Assembly (NCBI GenBank): GCA_044870295.1
Contig: JBIOYQ010000147.1
Coordinates: forward strand, 1-38,426
DNA: 38,426 bases
Direction of reading: 5' to 3'
DNA from: AC-52 sp044870295
Lineage (GTDB): Bacteria > Actinomycetota > UBA4738
Shown: positions 28,684 to 37,296 of the stretch, piece after piece
Position numbering within the stretch: position 1 is the first letter of the stretch
How the letters are laid out: each line of letters opens with the position of its first letter
Notes under the pieces: model-generated
Told to the model about the DNA's origin: nothing
The model's input: only the letters and a program-made list of their open reading frames with translations
The model's database searches: none
Translations under genes and position numbers: made by a program

Positions 28684-29317
28684 GGATCGCGCCCGAGGCC
28701 CGCAGGCGGCCGAGGGCGCGGTTCACGGTCTCCCGGCTGAGGCCCGCCATCGCGGCCAAGGTCTCCTGCGACAACGGGAGATCGATGGCGATCCCGCTCG
28801 GCACTTCCCGGCCCCACCGGTCGGCCACCATCCGGAGGAGGGCGAGGGTTCGAGGGACGGCGCCGAGGGACAGCGTCGCCCACAGCCTGGCCTGGAGGTC
28901 GGCGACGGCGCGGCCACTCGCCTGGCCCAGCCACTGACCGATGGACGGGTCGTTGACCATGGCACGGCGCAGCTCCTCGACGGACAGGACCACCAGCGTG
29001 CACGACGTGAGCGACCTGGCTTCGGGCCAGATGGGCACCGTCCCGGGGTGCAGCGCGGCCGTACCGAACGCGTCTCCGGGCCCGGCCAGCCCCACGATGG
29101 ATCTCCGGCCGTCGCGGCCCGTCACCGCCAACGTGATCGCTCCCTCGTCCACGACGAAGAGCGAGCGGATCCGACGTCCTTCCTGCGCCAGAACGGTCCC
29201 GGCGGGGACCCGGCGACGCCCGGCCTCCAGGAAGGGCGGAATCGGCCATCGCTCGGGTGCCGCACCGGGCGGTGGACCGTCGAAGGGGAGAAGGTTGGCG
29301 TCGGATCGCTGGGCCAT
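28586..29317 (-). CDS. Crp/Fnr family transcription regulator
   Basis: The 243-residue protein has a cyclic-nucleotide-binding-like beta roll (about 25-140; VPAGTVLAQEGRRIRSLFVVDEGAITL), a long dimerisation helix and a winged helix near 175-225, with LSQETLAAMAGLSRETVNRALGRLRASGAI as helix-turn-helix. The phosphate-binding signature of cAMP-dependent members (GExxL...RxA) is not preserved: GPGDAFGTAALHPGTVPIW takes its place, so the ligand may differ. There is no Fnr-type cysteine set. The ATG at 29317 has AGGGAGG about 10 bases upstream and a TATGTT box at 29350-29345. Its position matches Rv3676 (crp) in M. tuberculosis. The last 98 bases overlap the MBL gene. Confidence 0.92.
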   Translation of the reverse strand: MAQRSDANLLPFDGPPPGAAPERWPIPPFLEAGRRRVPAGTVLAQEGRRIRSLFVVDEGAITLAVTGRDGRRSIVGLAGPGDAFGTAALHPGTVPIWPEARSLTSCTLVVLSVEELRRAMVNDPSIGQWLGQASGRAVADLQARLWATLSLGAVPRTLALLRMVADRWGREVPSGIAIDLPLSQETLAAMAGLSRETVNRALGRLRASGAILMSGRRYVIPAPSGRTPPTLWASGSPPHHAPA

Positions 29318-29344
29318 GGCCACCGGCCTCCCTCTCGTCCGGCG

Positions 29345-29350
29345 AACATA
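29345..29350 (-). promoter_or_regulatory. -10 box TATGTT of the crp-like gene
   Basis: On the minus strand the box predicts a leader of about 20 bases containing AGGGAGG as Shine-Dalgarno. No clear -35 is seen, which is common for regulated promoters. Confidence 0.4.
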
Positions 29351-29360
29351 GCTCACGCCG

Positions 29361-29389
29361 CCGACAGCGGCTCCGCGGACTGGTAGGCT
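29361..29389 (+). promoter_or_regulatory. Promoter CCGACA-17-TAGGCT of the DehI-like gene
   Basis: The -35 at 29361-29366 and -10 at 29384-29389 have a 17-base spacer and an extended TGG before the -10. The transcript would start near 29396 and carry a leader of about 50 bases with GAGG before the ATG at 29446. Confidence 0.5.
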
Positions 29390-29445
29390 CACCGTTTCTG
29401 GGCCTGCCCAGTGGTGGTCGCTTTCGCCTGAGACAGCGAGGTGGT

Positions 29446-30342
29446 ATGACCACGTTCCGCATCCAGGAGCCGACGAGCGATAGCCGGCAACGGTCGCCCA
29501 GCCTGGGTGGAGATGGAACGGATGCCACGGCGGTGCTTGCCGTCGTTCGCGAAGACATCCGTCAGACGCTTCGGATGGGGTGGATCGACCCCACGCTGGA
29601 CAGTCTCGCCGCGCACCCCCTGTTCTTCACGGCCGCCTGGTCCGCCATGCGGCCAAATGTCGGGAAGAGTTTCCAGGCCCTCGCCCGGACGCTGAGGGCG
29701 CAGGCCGCCGACGTCGTGCGCTCCAATCCGAACGTTCCCGATCTGCGCAAACGGCTCGAGGACTCGCTGTCGGAGGAGGAGCTCACCCGCATCGAGGGGT
29801 GCGTCAAGGCTGCCCACCTCGCTTCGGTCAAGGTTCAGATCGTCGTCCATGCCTACTATCGGGCCATCCGTCGCGACCATGTCCGCAGCACCGGCCGGGA
29901 GGAGCCGCCCGTCCGCCGGGGGATCCCCGACTGGCAACGATGGATGGCGTTCCAGCCTGCTCCACCGGAGGCCCAGCCGATCCTGGACGAGGCCGGCCGG
30001 GCGTTCGACCCGGCCGGCGCTCCGTCGGGGTTGCGGCTGCTGGCGCGGTGGCCCGCCGCGTTGGCGGGGGCGTGGACCGAACTACGTCGCCACCGGGCCA
30101 CCGACGCGTGGCGGACGGGAGCCGCCCGCATCCGCCGAGCCGTCCTGGGCGGACTCCACACACTGCCTCACCCGATCGAGCTGCAATGGACGGCTTTGAG
30201 GGCCCGCGGGTTCGTCGACGCCAATCGGAACGACGTCGCGAAGCTGTTGGCGGCGCACGACGCGTTCATGCCGTGGCAGTCGCTGGCCGCGGCGTTCCTG
30301 TGGTCGGCCTTCGGCGCTCCGGAGATCGGGCCCGAGGGCTGA
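29446..30342 (+). CDS. DehI-like protein (halocarboxylic acid dehalogenase family), possibly inactive
   Basis: The protein has 298 residues built as two related halves. Half 1 has VREDIRQTLRMGWIDPTLDSLAAHPLFF then AAWSAMRPNVGKSFQALARTLRAQA, and half 2 has LARWPAALAGAWTELRRH, both matching the DehI repeat. Group I dehalogenases hydrolyse D- and L-2-haloacids using an aspartate in the second half and an asparagine in the first. Here the first position looks like Asp in GWID and the second motif reads SGLRLLARWP, where TDFRALARWP is common, so the catalytic aspartate seems lost. Activity is doubtful. The ATG at 29446 has GAGG 6 bases upstream. The stop overlaps the next start (TGATG). Confidence 0.68.
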   Translation: MTTFRIQEPTSDSRQRSPSLGGDGTDATAVLAVVREDIRQTLRMGWIDPTLDSLAAHPLFFTAAWSAMRPNVGKSFQALARTLRAQAADVVRSNPNVPDLRKRLEDSLSEEELTRIEGCVKAAHLASVKVQIVVHAYYRAIRRDHVRSTGREEPPVRRGIPDWQRWMAFQPAPPEAQPILDEAGRAFDPAGAPSGLRLLARWPAALAGAWTELRRHRATDAWRTGAARIRRAVLGGLHTLPHPIELQWTALRARGFVDANRNDVAKLLAAHDAFMPWQSLAAAFLWSAFGAPEIGPEG

Positions 30343-30716
30343 TGGCCCTGCGGGCGGAGTTCATCCGCAAGAGCGACGACGGGGAAACGGATGAGGCAGT
30401 CGGCTCGGCCGTGTGGGACGGATCTCGCGTACTGATCGATGGGCGGGACGACCACCTGAGCCAGGCCCTGTGGCGGATCTTCCGACCCACCGCGGTGGCC
30501 GAGGACGACCCGGCCCTGCGAACCGCCGGGACCCAGGGTCCGGTGGTGCTTCCGCCGGGTTCCCTGGCGTGGTTCCGAGCCGCGGCACGGGTCCGAGCGG
30601 AACCCGAGGGGATGCGCGTGCGGTTCATCCCCGAGTCCGTGGACGCCGTTGGGTGGGATCCGGCCGGGGCGTACCGGCCCTTCTCCGACGCCGTGGAGCG
30701 CATCCTTCGAGACTGA
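30342..30716 (+). CDS. Small soluble protein, unknown, coupled to the DehI-like gene
   Basis: The protein has 124 residues. It begins at the ATG inside TGATG, sharing one base with the preceding stop, so it is very probably translated by coupling. The sequence is acidic and mixed alpha/beta, with no signal, membrane helix or cysteine. Segments such as SAVWDGSRVLIDG and PPGSLAWFRAAARVR do not match a family I can name. It may work with the DehI-like protein. Confidence 0.7.
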   Translation: MALRAEFIRKSDDGETDEAVGSAVWDGSRVLIDGRDDHLSQALWRIFRPTAVAEDDPALRTAGTQGPVVLPPGSLAWFRAAARVRAEPEGMRVRFIPESVDAVGWDPAGAYRPFSDAVERILRD

Positions 30717-30765
30717 GGGACGAGCGAGGCCGGCCGTTCCCTCTAGCCGTGTCGGTGGCTCGGCG

Positions 30766-30771
30766 TAGCAT
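30766..30771 (+). promoter_or_regulatory. -10 box TAGCAT, leaderless promoter of the adnAB operon
   Basis: The box ends 9 bases before the ATG at 30781. No Shine-Dalgarno is present in the gap. Confidence 0.55.
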
Positions 30772-30780
30772 GCAGGCCAG

Positions 30781-33681
30781 ATGCCTGCACAACCCCTTCG
30801 ACCCGACCCTGATCAAGCCGCGGTCCTGGACCACGGTCGCGGTCCGTTGCTGGTCGAGGGCGACCCCGGCACTGGCAAGACCGCCGTCCTTCGCGAGCGA
30901 TTCGCCCGCCTGATCGAAGCGGGTGCCGACCCCGAGCGGGTCGGGCTGGTGGTCCGCTCCACGTCGGCCAGGTCGACCGCGCGGCGGTCGCTGCTGGGTC
31001 GGCTCTCCCGACCGCTCCCGGGGATGAAGGTCATGACCGTCCACGGACTGGCCCATCACGTGATGGCCCAGGTCTATCCCACGCTCGGGTACCGGCGTCC
31101 GCCCGAGCTGATGCCGGCCATGGACCAGTTCTCGCGGGTCCAGGAACTGCTGGCCGGAGAGGATCCAGCCGACTGGCCCGCGTACGGGGGGATGCTCGGG
31201 TTGCACGGGTTCGCCGATCAGGCCCGGCAGTTCCTGCTCCGGGCGCAGGAGGCGCTGCTCAGCCCGGACCAGGTCGAGGAGAAGGCCGGGGCGGCCGGTC
31301 TGACAGGCTGGCGCGAGCTCGCCCGGTTCTACCGACGGTATCTCGACGTCCTGCACGACAGCGACGAAGTCGACTTCGCCGGACTGGTGAACCAGGCCGC
31401 CGCGGCGCTGGCGGCCGCGGGCGACGCCGCCGACGCGCCCTTCGATCACCTGATGGTCGACGACTATCAGGAGGCCACGTTCGCGGAGGAAGCACTGATC
31501 GTGCGGGCGGCCGGCGAGAGCCTGGTGGTGGCCGGCGACGCCGGCTCCCACGTCTTCGCGTTCCAGGGAACCACCGACGCCCCCATCCACGCGTTCCGGC
31601 GACAGCTTCCGGTCGCCGGCCACGTGGTGCTGGCGACGCCGCACCGGGGGCCTGGTCCCACCTTCGTGGCATGGTCGGCCGCGCACACCTCGGAGGAGAC
31701 CGGGGCGGTGGCGCGCGAGCTCCGCCGGATCCATGTCGAGGACGGGGTGGCGTGGAGCGAGCTGGCGGTCGTGGTACGGCGGGACGACAGCCGGGTCGGC
31801 GGTCTGCTGCGAGCGCTGGACGATGCCGGAATCCCTCGGGTCATGCCGGAGGGAGGGCTGTCGCTGCTGGCCGAGCCGGCCACGTCGCCGTTCGTCCTGT
31901 CGTTGAAATGGCTCGCCAGGCCGGAGGAGCGCGACTCGCTGGTCGAATCGGTCCTGACGTCCGACTTGGTCAGGTTGTCTCCGGCCGCGGCGAGGGGAGC
32001 CGTCAGGGCGGCCACGGCGTCGGGACGATCTCCCCAAGATGCTCTCGCCGGCCTCGAGGGGCTGTCACCCGGCGAGATCGCCGATGTGACGGCCGTCCGT
32101 GAGGCCTTGGAGGAGGCCGAGCCGTTGGCCGGGCGGTCGGTCCTGGACGCCTTCCGTGTTCTATGGCGTCGCCTGCCGTATGCCCGCCGACTGGTCGAGC
32201 AGGCGGAACGATCGGCCCACGCCAGACGAGACCTGGACGCGGTGCTCGCGTTCTCCGAGGCCGTGGGACGGGCCGGGGAACGGGCGGACGCGTCGGTCCA
32301 GGCGTTCCTCGAGCTGCTGGAGAGTGGCCGGGAAGGCCCGGGCCTGGCCGAGGCTTCGGTGGGGGGCGTTACCGATGGCGTCCGAGTGCTGACGGCCCAC
32401 GCCACCGCCGGCCTCGAGTTCGATTCGGTGCTCGTGGTGGGGACGGTCGAAGGCAACTTCCCCAGCCTGGTCCGCCCGGAGCCCATGTTCGATCTCGGCG
32501 TCCTGGATGGACCGGTCTCGCAATCCGAGCGAAATCGCCTCCGTCTGGCCGACGAGCGGAGGCTCTTCCACGTCGTGGCCACCCGGGCCAGGCGCCGGGT
32601 CGTGTTCACGGCGAGCGACCCGTATGGAGAGGAGACCGTGCTCACGGCCCGCTCGCGCTTCGTCGCGGAGCTGGGGGCACCATGGACCGGGCTGCAGGCT
32701 CGGGCGGTGGACGGACCGCTGTCCAGTGTCGAGGCGGCCGCCACGTGGCGCCGGACGCTGCGCGACGCGGGCGCCGACCCGCCGCGACGACTCGGCGCGC
32801 TGGCCGGCCTGCTGGCGCTGGGCGAGCGACCCGGCCACTGGTGGTACCAGCGCGAGTGGACCGGTTCAGAGACGCCACTCCACCGCGGCATCCGCGTCTC
32901 GTATTCCAAGCTGAACACCCTGGAGAACTGCGCGCTGCAGTACGTGCTGTCCGAGGAGCTGGGGCTGGAGGGTCAGGCGGGGTACTACGCGTGGGTCGGC
33001 CAGCTCGTGCACACCATCATCGACGACTGCGAGCACGGCCTGATCGATCGGACCGAAGCCGCGTTGGTGGACGCTGCCGAAGAGCGGTGGCAACCGAAGG
33101 AGTTCCCGTCGTTCGCCGTGTCGGAGGCCTTCCGGAGACTCGTCACCACCGTCATGCTCCCGGCCTGGCTCGCCGCGTACGGCGAGACCGCGGCCCTGGC
33201 CGGAGAGCAACGATTCGACTTCGAGTTCGACGGCGCCACCGTGACCGGCTACATCGACAGGGTCAGCCGGGCCGGCAAGGACGGATGCCAGATCACCGAC
33301 TACAAGACCGGCAAGTCGCGGAGCGCGCCCCCCGCCGACCAGAACCTGCAGCTTGGGATCTACTACCTGGCCATCTCTAGGGTCCCTGAACTGTCCGAGT
33401 TCGGCGCCGTCAAGCAGGTCGAGTTGGCGTTCCTTCGGGAGAAGACGCTCGAGGGGATGGTCAAGCGGATCCAGCTCGGGATGAACACCGCGGCGCAGAA
33501 GGAGTTCGGCGAGCAGATGGCCGACCGGCTGTCTCGCCTGGTCGCCCAGATCCGCGAGCTCTACGAGTCGGAGGTGTACCGGCCCAGTCCCTCCGCGGAT
33601 TGCCGCTACTGCGCCTACAAGCCGCTGTGCCCATTGTGGCCGGAGGGTCGAGAGCTGTTCACGGCAGGTGCCGGGCGATGA
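30781..33681 (+). CDS. adnA: AdnA-type helicase-nuclease subunit with degenerate motor motifs
   Basis: The 966-residue SF1A (UvrD/Rep) motor is joined to a RecB-type nuclease. Walker A GDPGTGKT at 27-34 is intact, but motif II is DDYQE (227-231) for DEYQD, motif III is GDAGSHVFAFQG (252-263) without the glutamine, and motif V is HATAGLEF (540-547) with Ala for Lys; motif VI ERRLFHVVATRARRR remains. The nuclease has DYKTGK (D840, K842), and C717, C941, C944 and C950 form the iron-sulfur set. In mycobacteria AdnA is the partner whose motor is dispensable, and its gene precedes adnB. The next gene overlaps as ATGA. The complex resects double-strand breaks. Confidence 0.88.
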   Translation: MPAQPLRPDPDQAAVLDHGRGPLLVEGDPGTGKTAVLRERFARLIEAGADPERVGLVVRSTSARSTARRSLLGRLSRPLPGMKVMTVHGLAHHVMAQVYPTLGYRRPPELMPAMDQFSRVQELLAGEDPADWPAYGGMLGLHGFADQARQFLLRAQEALLSPDQVEEKAGAAGLTGWRELARFYRRYLDVLHDSDEVDFAGLVNQAAAALAAAGDAADAPFDHLMVDDYQEATFAEEALIVRAAGESLVVAGDAGSHVFAFQGTTDAPIHAFRRQLPVAGHVVLATPHRGPGPTFVAWSAAHTSEETGAVARELRRIHVEDGVAWSELAVVVRRDDSRVGGLLRALDDAGIPRVMPEGGLSLLAEPATSPFVLSLKWLARPEERDSLVESVLTSDLVRLSPAAARGAVRAATASGRSPQDALAGLEGLSPGEIADVTAVREALEEAEPLAGRSVLDAFRVLWRRLPYARRLVEQAERSAHARRDLDAVLAFSEAVGRAGERADASVQAFLELLESGREGPGLAEASVGGVTDGVRVLTAHATAGLEFDSVLVVGTVEGNFPSLVRPEPMFDLGVLDGPVSQSERNRLRLADERRLFHVVATRARRRVVFTASDPYGEETVLTARSRFVAELGAPWTGLQARAVDGPLSSVEAAATWRRTLRDAGADPPRRLGALAGLLALGERPGHWWYQREWTGSETPLHRGIRVSYSKLNTLENCALQYVLSEELGLEGQAGYYAWVGQLVHTIIDDCEHGLIDRTEAALVDAAEERWQPKEFPSFAVSEAFRRLVTTVMLPAWLAAYGETAALAGEQRFDFEFDGATVTGYIDRVSRAGKDGCQITDYKTGKSRSAPPADQNLQLGIYYLAISRVPELSEFGAVKQVELAFLREKTLEGMVKRIQLGMNTAAQKEFGEQMADRLSRLVAQIRELYESEVYRPSPSADCRYCAYKPLCPLWPEGRELFTAGAGR

Positions 33682-36600
33682 CCACCGGGACGAAACGCAC
33701 GGACGGCCCTCGGGTGGCGCGCTCGTTCCCCGAGGAGATCCGCCAGGTCATGGGTAACGCCGACCCCACGGAGGAGCAGTGGCGGGCGATCTCGATGCCC
33801 CTCGAGCCCTACGTCGTCGTGGCCGGAGCCGGCTCCGGGAAGACGTCGGTGATCGCTGCCCGCGTCGTCTACCTGGCGCTGGTCGCCCTGGGTCGGATCG
33901 AAACCGGGCATCCCGGCGTGCTGCCGGGCAACGTCCTGTGCCTGACGTTCACGAACAAGGCCACCGAGAACCTGGTGTTCCGGATCCGACGGGCCCTGAC
34001 CGGCCTCGACCTGCCGGAGGGGGAAGAGCCCACCATCGCCAACTACCACGGGTTCGCGGCGCAGGTGCTCGAGCGGTACGGCCTCCTGGCCGGCATCGAG
34101 CCCGGGCAGCGGATCCTGACCCAGGCGCAGCGTACGGAGCTGTGCGCCAGGGTCCTGGACGAGATGTCGTTCCAACACGCCAGTGCCGAGTGGCAGCCGT
34201 CCCTGGTGTCCCGCATCCTCGAGCTGGCCGACCAGGCGGCGAACCATCGCGTGGACCCGGATCGGATCGTCGAGTTCAACGAAGGACGTCTGCGCGAGCT
34301 GGCGGCGCATCGAAGCGACCGCGCCTACCTGGCGGCGCTGGAGCGCATCGAGCTGGCCGGGGCCGTGGCCCGGTTCGACCGGCTGAAGCGCGATCTCGGC
34401 GTGATCGACTTCGGCGACCAGATCGGTCTCGCCCTACGGGTGGTCGAGGCGCACCCCGAGGTCGGCGCGGCCTACCGTTCCCGATACCACACGGTGGTGC
34501 TGGACGAATACCAGGACACCAACGTGGCGCAGGCCGACCTCATCGCGGGGCTGTTCGGCGACGGGTTCCCGATCGCCGCCGTCGGCGACCCCGATCAGAG
34601 CATCTACGGATGGCGAGGCGCGTCACTGTTCAACCTGCTGGAGTTCCGCGGCCGGTTCCGTCGCGGCGACGGCTCGCCGGCGGAACGGCTCCCTCTGTAC
34701 ACGAACTTCCGGTCCGGGGCCCGCATCCTGTCGGCCGCCGACCGGGTGATCGAGCCCATCCCCGAGAAGCAGCGCCCGGACCCCGAGAAGAAGCTGGCGC
34801 CGTGGCCGCCGCTGGGCGACGGCGCGGTGGATGTGCGGCGGTTCCCCGACGAGTGGTCGGAGGCTCGATGGATCGCCGCGCGCATCCAGGAGCTGCACGA
34901 CGGGGGGGCCGAACCACAGTGGTCCGAGCTGGCGGTCCTGTGCCGGACCAGCCGGTTGTTCGTGTCGCTGCAGGAAGCCTTCGGCGAGCGCGGTATCCCC
35001 GTGGAGATCGTGGGCCTGGCCGGGCTGCTGCAGCTTCCCGAAGTCGTGGAGCTCCTGGCGTACGCCCGGGCGGTGGCGGACCCGTTCGCGTCGGTCAGCC
35101 TGGCCCGGATCCTGCTGGGCCCTCGGTACCGGGTCGGGTTCAAGGACCTGGCCCGGGTGGCCGCGTGGGCGACCATGCAGAACCGGGCCCTCCGGGGCGA
35201 AGACCGCGAGGACGTGGCGCCTTTCCTGTTCACCGAGGCCCTCGAGCACCTCGACGAGGTGGCGGCGCAGTCGGAGGAGGCAGGCCACCCGCTCTCCGAT
35301 GAGGGGCGGGCCCGACTGGATGAATTCCGGAACGAGCTGGCGGAGCTGCGGCTGGAAGCCCGACGACCGGTCGGGGAGTTCATGGCCGAGGTCATCCGCC
35401 GGACGGGGCTGCTGGCGGAGCTGGACGCCAGTCCTGACGTCGAACGCGCCACCTCGACCAAGCGCAACCTCGCGGCCTTCCTCGACGAGGTCCATGCGTT
35501 CTCTCCGCTGGAGGGCGAGCTGACGCTGCGGGCCTTCCTCGACTACGTCGACACCGTGGAGGCGGGTGACAAGCAGGAGTGGTCTCCGGTTCAGCCTTCG
35601 ACCGAGAACTCGGTGAAGGTCATGACCATCCATCAGGCGAAGGGGTTGGAGTTCGGGACGGTGTTCGTGCCCGGCTTCGCCAAGGACCTCCTGCCGAACC
35701 TCATGGTCCAGCAGAACCCGGCGGAACGCGGGAAGTCGTTGGACTTCGAACTGCGTGGGGACGCGCTGATCCTGCCGTCGTTCCAGGGCAATCTCCGCCA
35801 GTTCTGGCTGGCGCTCCGCGACTACGAGGAGATGGAGGAGCGCCGGACCTGTTACGTGGCCCTGACCCGGGCCAAGCGGCGGCTCTTCGTCACGGGTGCG
35901 CATTGGTACAGCGAGGGCGTCAAGCCGAAGGACCCCAGCTCCTTCTTCCAGGAGCTGAGCGCGTGGGGACGGGATACCGGGATGGCCACGGTGGACGAAG
36001 GTCTGGAGCGCCCCGAAGAGAACCCGCTGGTCGGGTACCGCGAACGGTTCGTCCGGGACTGGCCCGGTCCCGCCATGCTCGAGGAACGCGATGAGCTGTT
36101 CCCCCAGGGCTGGCGGCGAGCGGCGGCCGAGGCTGCGTCGGATCCGGCGGTGTTGGATGGGATGGTGGCGATGTTGGACCACGAGGACCGCGAGCGATAC
36201 CTGAAGGAAGCCCGCGAGGCCGAGGCCACCGCGGCGCATCTGATCGAGCGAGAGACGAGCGGTCCGCCCGTCCCTTCGTTGCCGACGTCGGTGTCCGTGA
36301 GCGACGTCGCCGAGTACGCGCGCTGTCCGAAGCGGTTCTACTGGTCGGCCGTGCGACCGCTGCCGCGGTTCAGCGGCCCGGCCGCCCGGGTGGGGACCCA
36401 GATCCATGCGTGGATCGAGCGTCGAAGCAGCGGCCAGGCGTCGCTGCTCGAGCTGGACGAGACCCCTGACCTCACGGCCGAGGACCTGGCCGGCGAGCCC
36501 GGCAAGGTGGAGCGATTGCAGAAGGCCTTCGACGAGAGCCGGTTCGCCACCGCCCCGCCGTTGTACGCGGAGCGCGCGTTCCTCCTGTATCTCGAGGGGT

Positions 36601-36974
36601 TCGTGGTGGGCGGTCGGATCGACGCCGTGTTCGGCACTCCGGAAGGGCCGTGCGAGGTGGTCGACTACAAGACGGGTCGCCGACCCGCCGAGGACGATCC
36701 GCTGGCGTGGCTCCAGCTGGACCTGTACGCGCTGGCGTGCATGGAGGTGTGGGGGAAGCGGCCCGAGGACCTCAAGCTCACCTACTTCTACCTGGCGTCA
36801 GGAGAGGAGGCGTCGCGGCCTGCCGGAGATCCGGCCGAGACCCGCGCGCGCGTCACGGAAGCGCTTCGGAGGATCGCCGCTCGGGAGTTCACGCCCACGC
36901 CCGGCGAGTTCTGCCACTGGTGCGACTTCCTCAGCTTCTGCGACGCCGGCCGCGCGCATGTTGGGACCGATTGA
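33678..36974 (+). CDS. adnB: AdnB-type helicase-nuclease subunit with intact motor
   Basis: This 1098-residue UvrD/Rep-like helicase with C-terminal RecB nuclease has canonical motifs: AGAGSGKT at 49-56, LTFTNKA, LDEYQDT at 275-281, GDPDQSIYGWRG at 303-314, MTIHQAKGLEF and TCYVALTRAKRRL. The nuclease domain has VVDYKTGRR and an iron-sulfur set made of a cysteine in ARCPKRFYW plus C1079, C1082 and C1088 (C-x2-C-x5-C). The ATG at 33678 lies in the ATGA overlap with adnA, so stoichiometric production is likely; an earlier in-frame start would run deep into adnA. It is the lead motor in the mycobacterial heterodimer. Confidence 0.92.
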   Translation: MTTGTKRTDGPRVARSFPEEIRQVMGNADPTEEQWRAISMPLEPYVVVAGAGSGKTSVIAARVVYLALVALGRIETGHPGVLPGNVLCLTFTNKATENLVFRIRRALTGLDLPEGEEPTIANYHGFAAQVLERYGLLAGIEPGQRILTQAQRTELCARVLDEMSFQHASAEWQPSLVSRILELADQAANHRVDPDRIVEFNEGRLRELAAHRSDRAYLAALERIELAGAVARFDRLKRDLGVIDFGDQIGLALRVVEAHPEVGAAYRSRYHTVVLDEYQDTNVAQADLIAGLFGDGFPIAAVGDPDQSIYGWRGASLFNLLEFRGRFRRGDGSPAERLPLYTNFRSGARILSAADRVIEPIPEKQRPDPEKKLAPWPPLGDGAVDVRRFPDEWSEARWIAARIQELHDGGAEPQWSELAVLCRTSRLFVSLQEAFGERGIPVEIVGLAGLLQLPEVVELLAYARAVADPFASVSLARILLGPRYRVGFKDLARVAAWATMQNRALRGEDREDVAPFLFTEALEHLDEVAAQSEEAGHPLSDEGRARLDEFRNELAELRLEARRPVGEFMAEVIRRTGLLAELDASPDVERATSTKRNLAAFLDEVHAFSPLEGELTLRAFLDYVDTVEAGDKQEWSPVQPSTENSVKVMTIHQAKGLEFGTVFVPGFAKDLLPNLMVQQNPAERGKSLDFELRGDALILPSFQGNLRQFWLALRDYEEMEERRTCYVALTRAKRRLFVTGAHWYSEGVKPKDPSSFFQELSAWGRDTGMATVDEGLERPEENPLVGYRERFVRDWPGPAMLEERDELFPQGWRRAAAEAASDPAVLDGMVAMLDHEDRERYLKEAREAEATAAHLIERETSGPPVPSLPTSVSVSDVAEYARCPKRFYWSAVRPLPRFSGPAARVGTQIHAWIERRSSGQASLLELDETPDLTAEDLAGEPGKVERLQKAFDESRFATAPPLYAERAFLLYLEGFVVGGRIDAVFGTPEGPCEVVDYKTGRRPAEDDPLAWLQLDLYALACMEVWGKRPEDLKLTYFYLASGEEASRPAGDPAETRARVTEALRRIAAREFTPTPGEFCHWCDFLSFCDAGRAHVGTD

Positions 36975-36991
36975 AGGGAAACGCGGCAACG

Positions 36992-37291
36992 ATGCGGGTG
37001 AAGCTGGACTTCCATGAACCGATCGACCGGTTGAGGTATGCGGATGGCGTCGTATCCATCTTCGGAGAGGTTGGTGAGGCATCAGCGAACGAAGCGCTGA
37101 TCCTGGCCGACCCAGGGTCCGAGGTAGCGGGCCTGGCCGCCGACCGTATTTCGGTCCGGCCCCGCTACGCGGGATCCACACTGGAAGACCTAGCCAGCGG
37201 AGCTCCGGTGACGGTGAACGGCCAACTGGTCAACTCGACGACTCCGGAGCCTTTCCGATTCATCGGTACCCTCGTCGCAGTCCGCGACTGA
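36992..37291 (+). CDS. Small beta-rich protein downstream of adnB, hypothetical
   Basis: The protein has 99 residues and begins 17 bases after the adnB stop, probably the last gene of that operon. It has no signal or membrane helix and no cysteine. Alternating hydrophobic residues (VVSIFGEVG, DRISVRPRYAG, PVTVNGQLV, FRFIGTLVAV) suggest a small beta barrel or sandwich. AAGGG about 14 bases before the ATG is a poor ribosome-binding site. I do not recognise a family. A frame extending far upstream within adnB is judged a shadow. Confidence 0.6.
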   Translation: MRVKLDFHEPIDRLRYADGVVSIFGEVGEASANEALILADPGSEVAGLAADRISVRPRYAGSTLEDLASGAPVTVNGQLVNSTTPEPFRFIGTLVAVRD

Positions 37292-37296
37292 GTGGA

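Noticed and set aside
34623..36407. Minus-strand open frame of 594 codons inside adnB
   Set aside because: It is antisense to the helicase core with all motifs; the translation is His/Arg/Gly-rich and has no recognisable domain.
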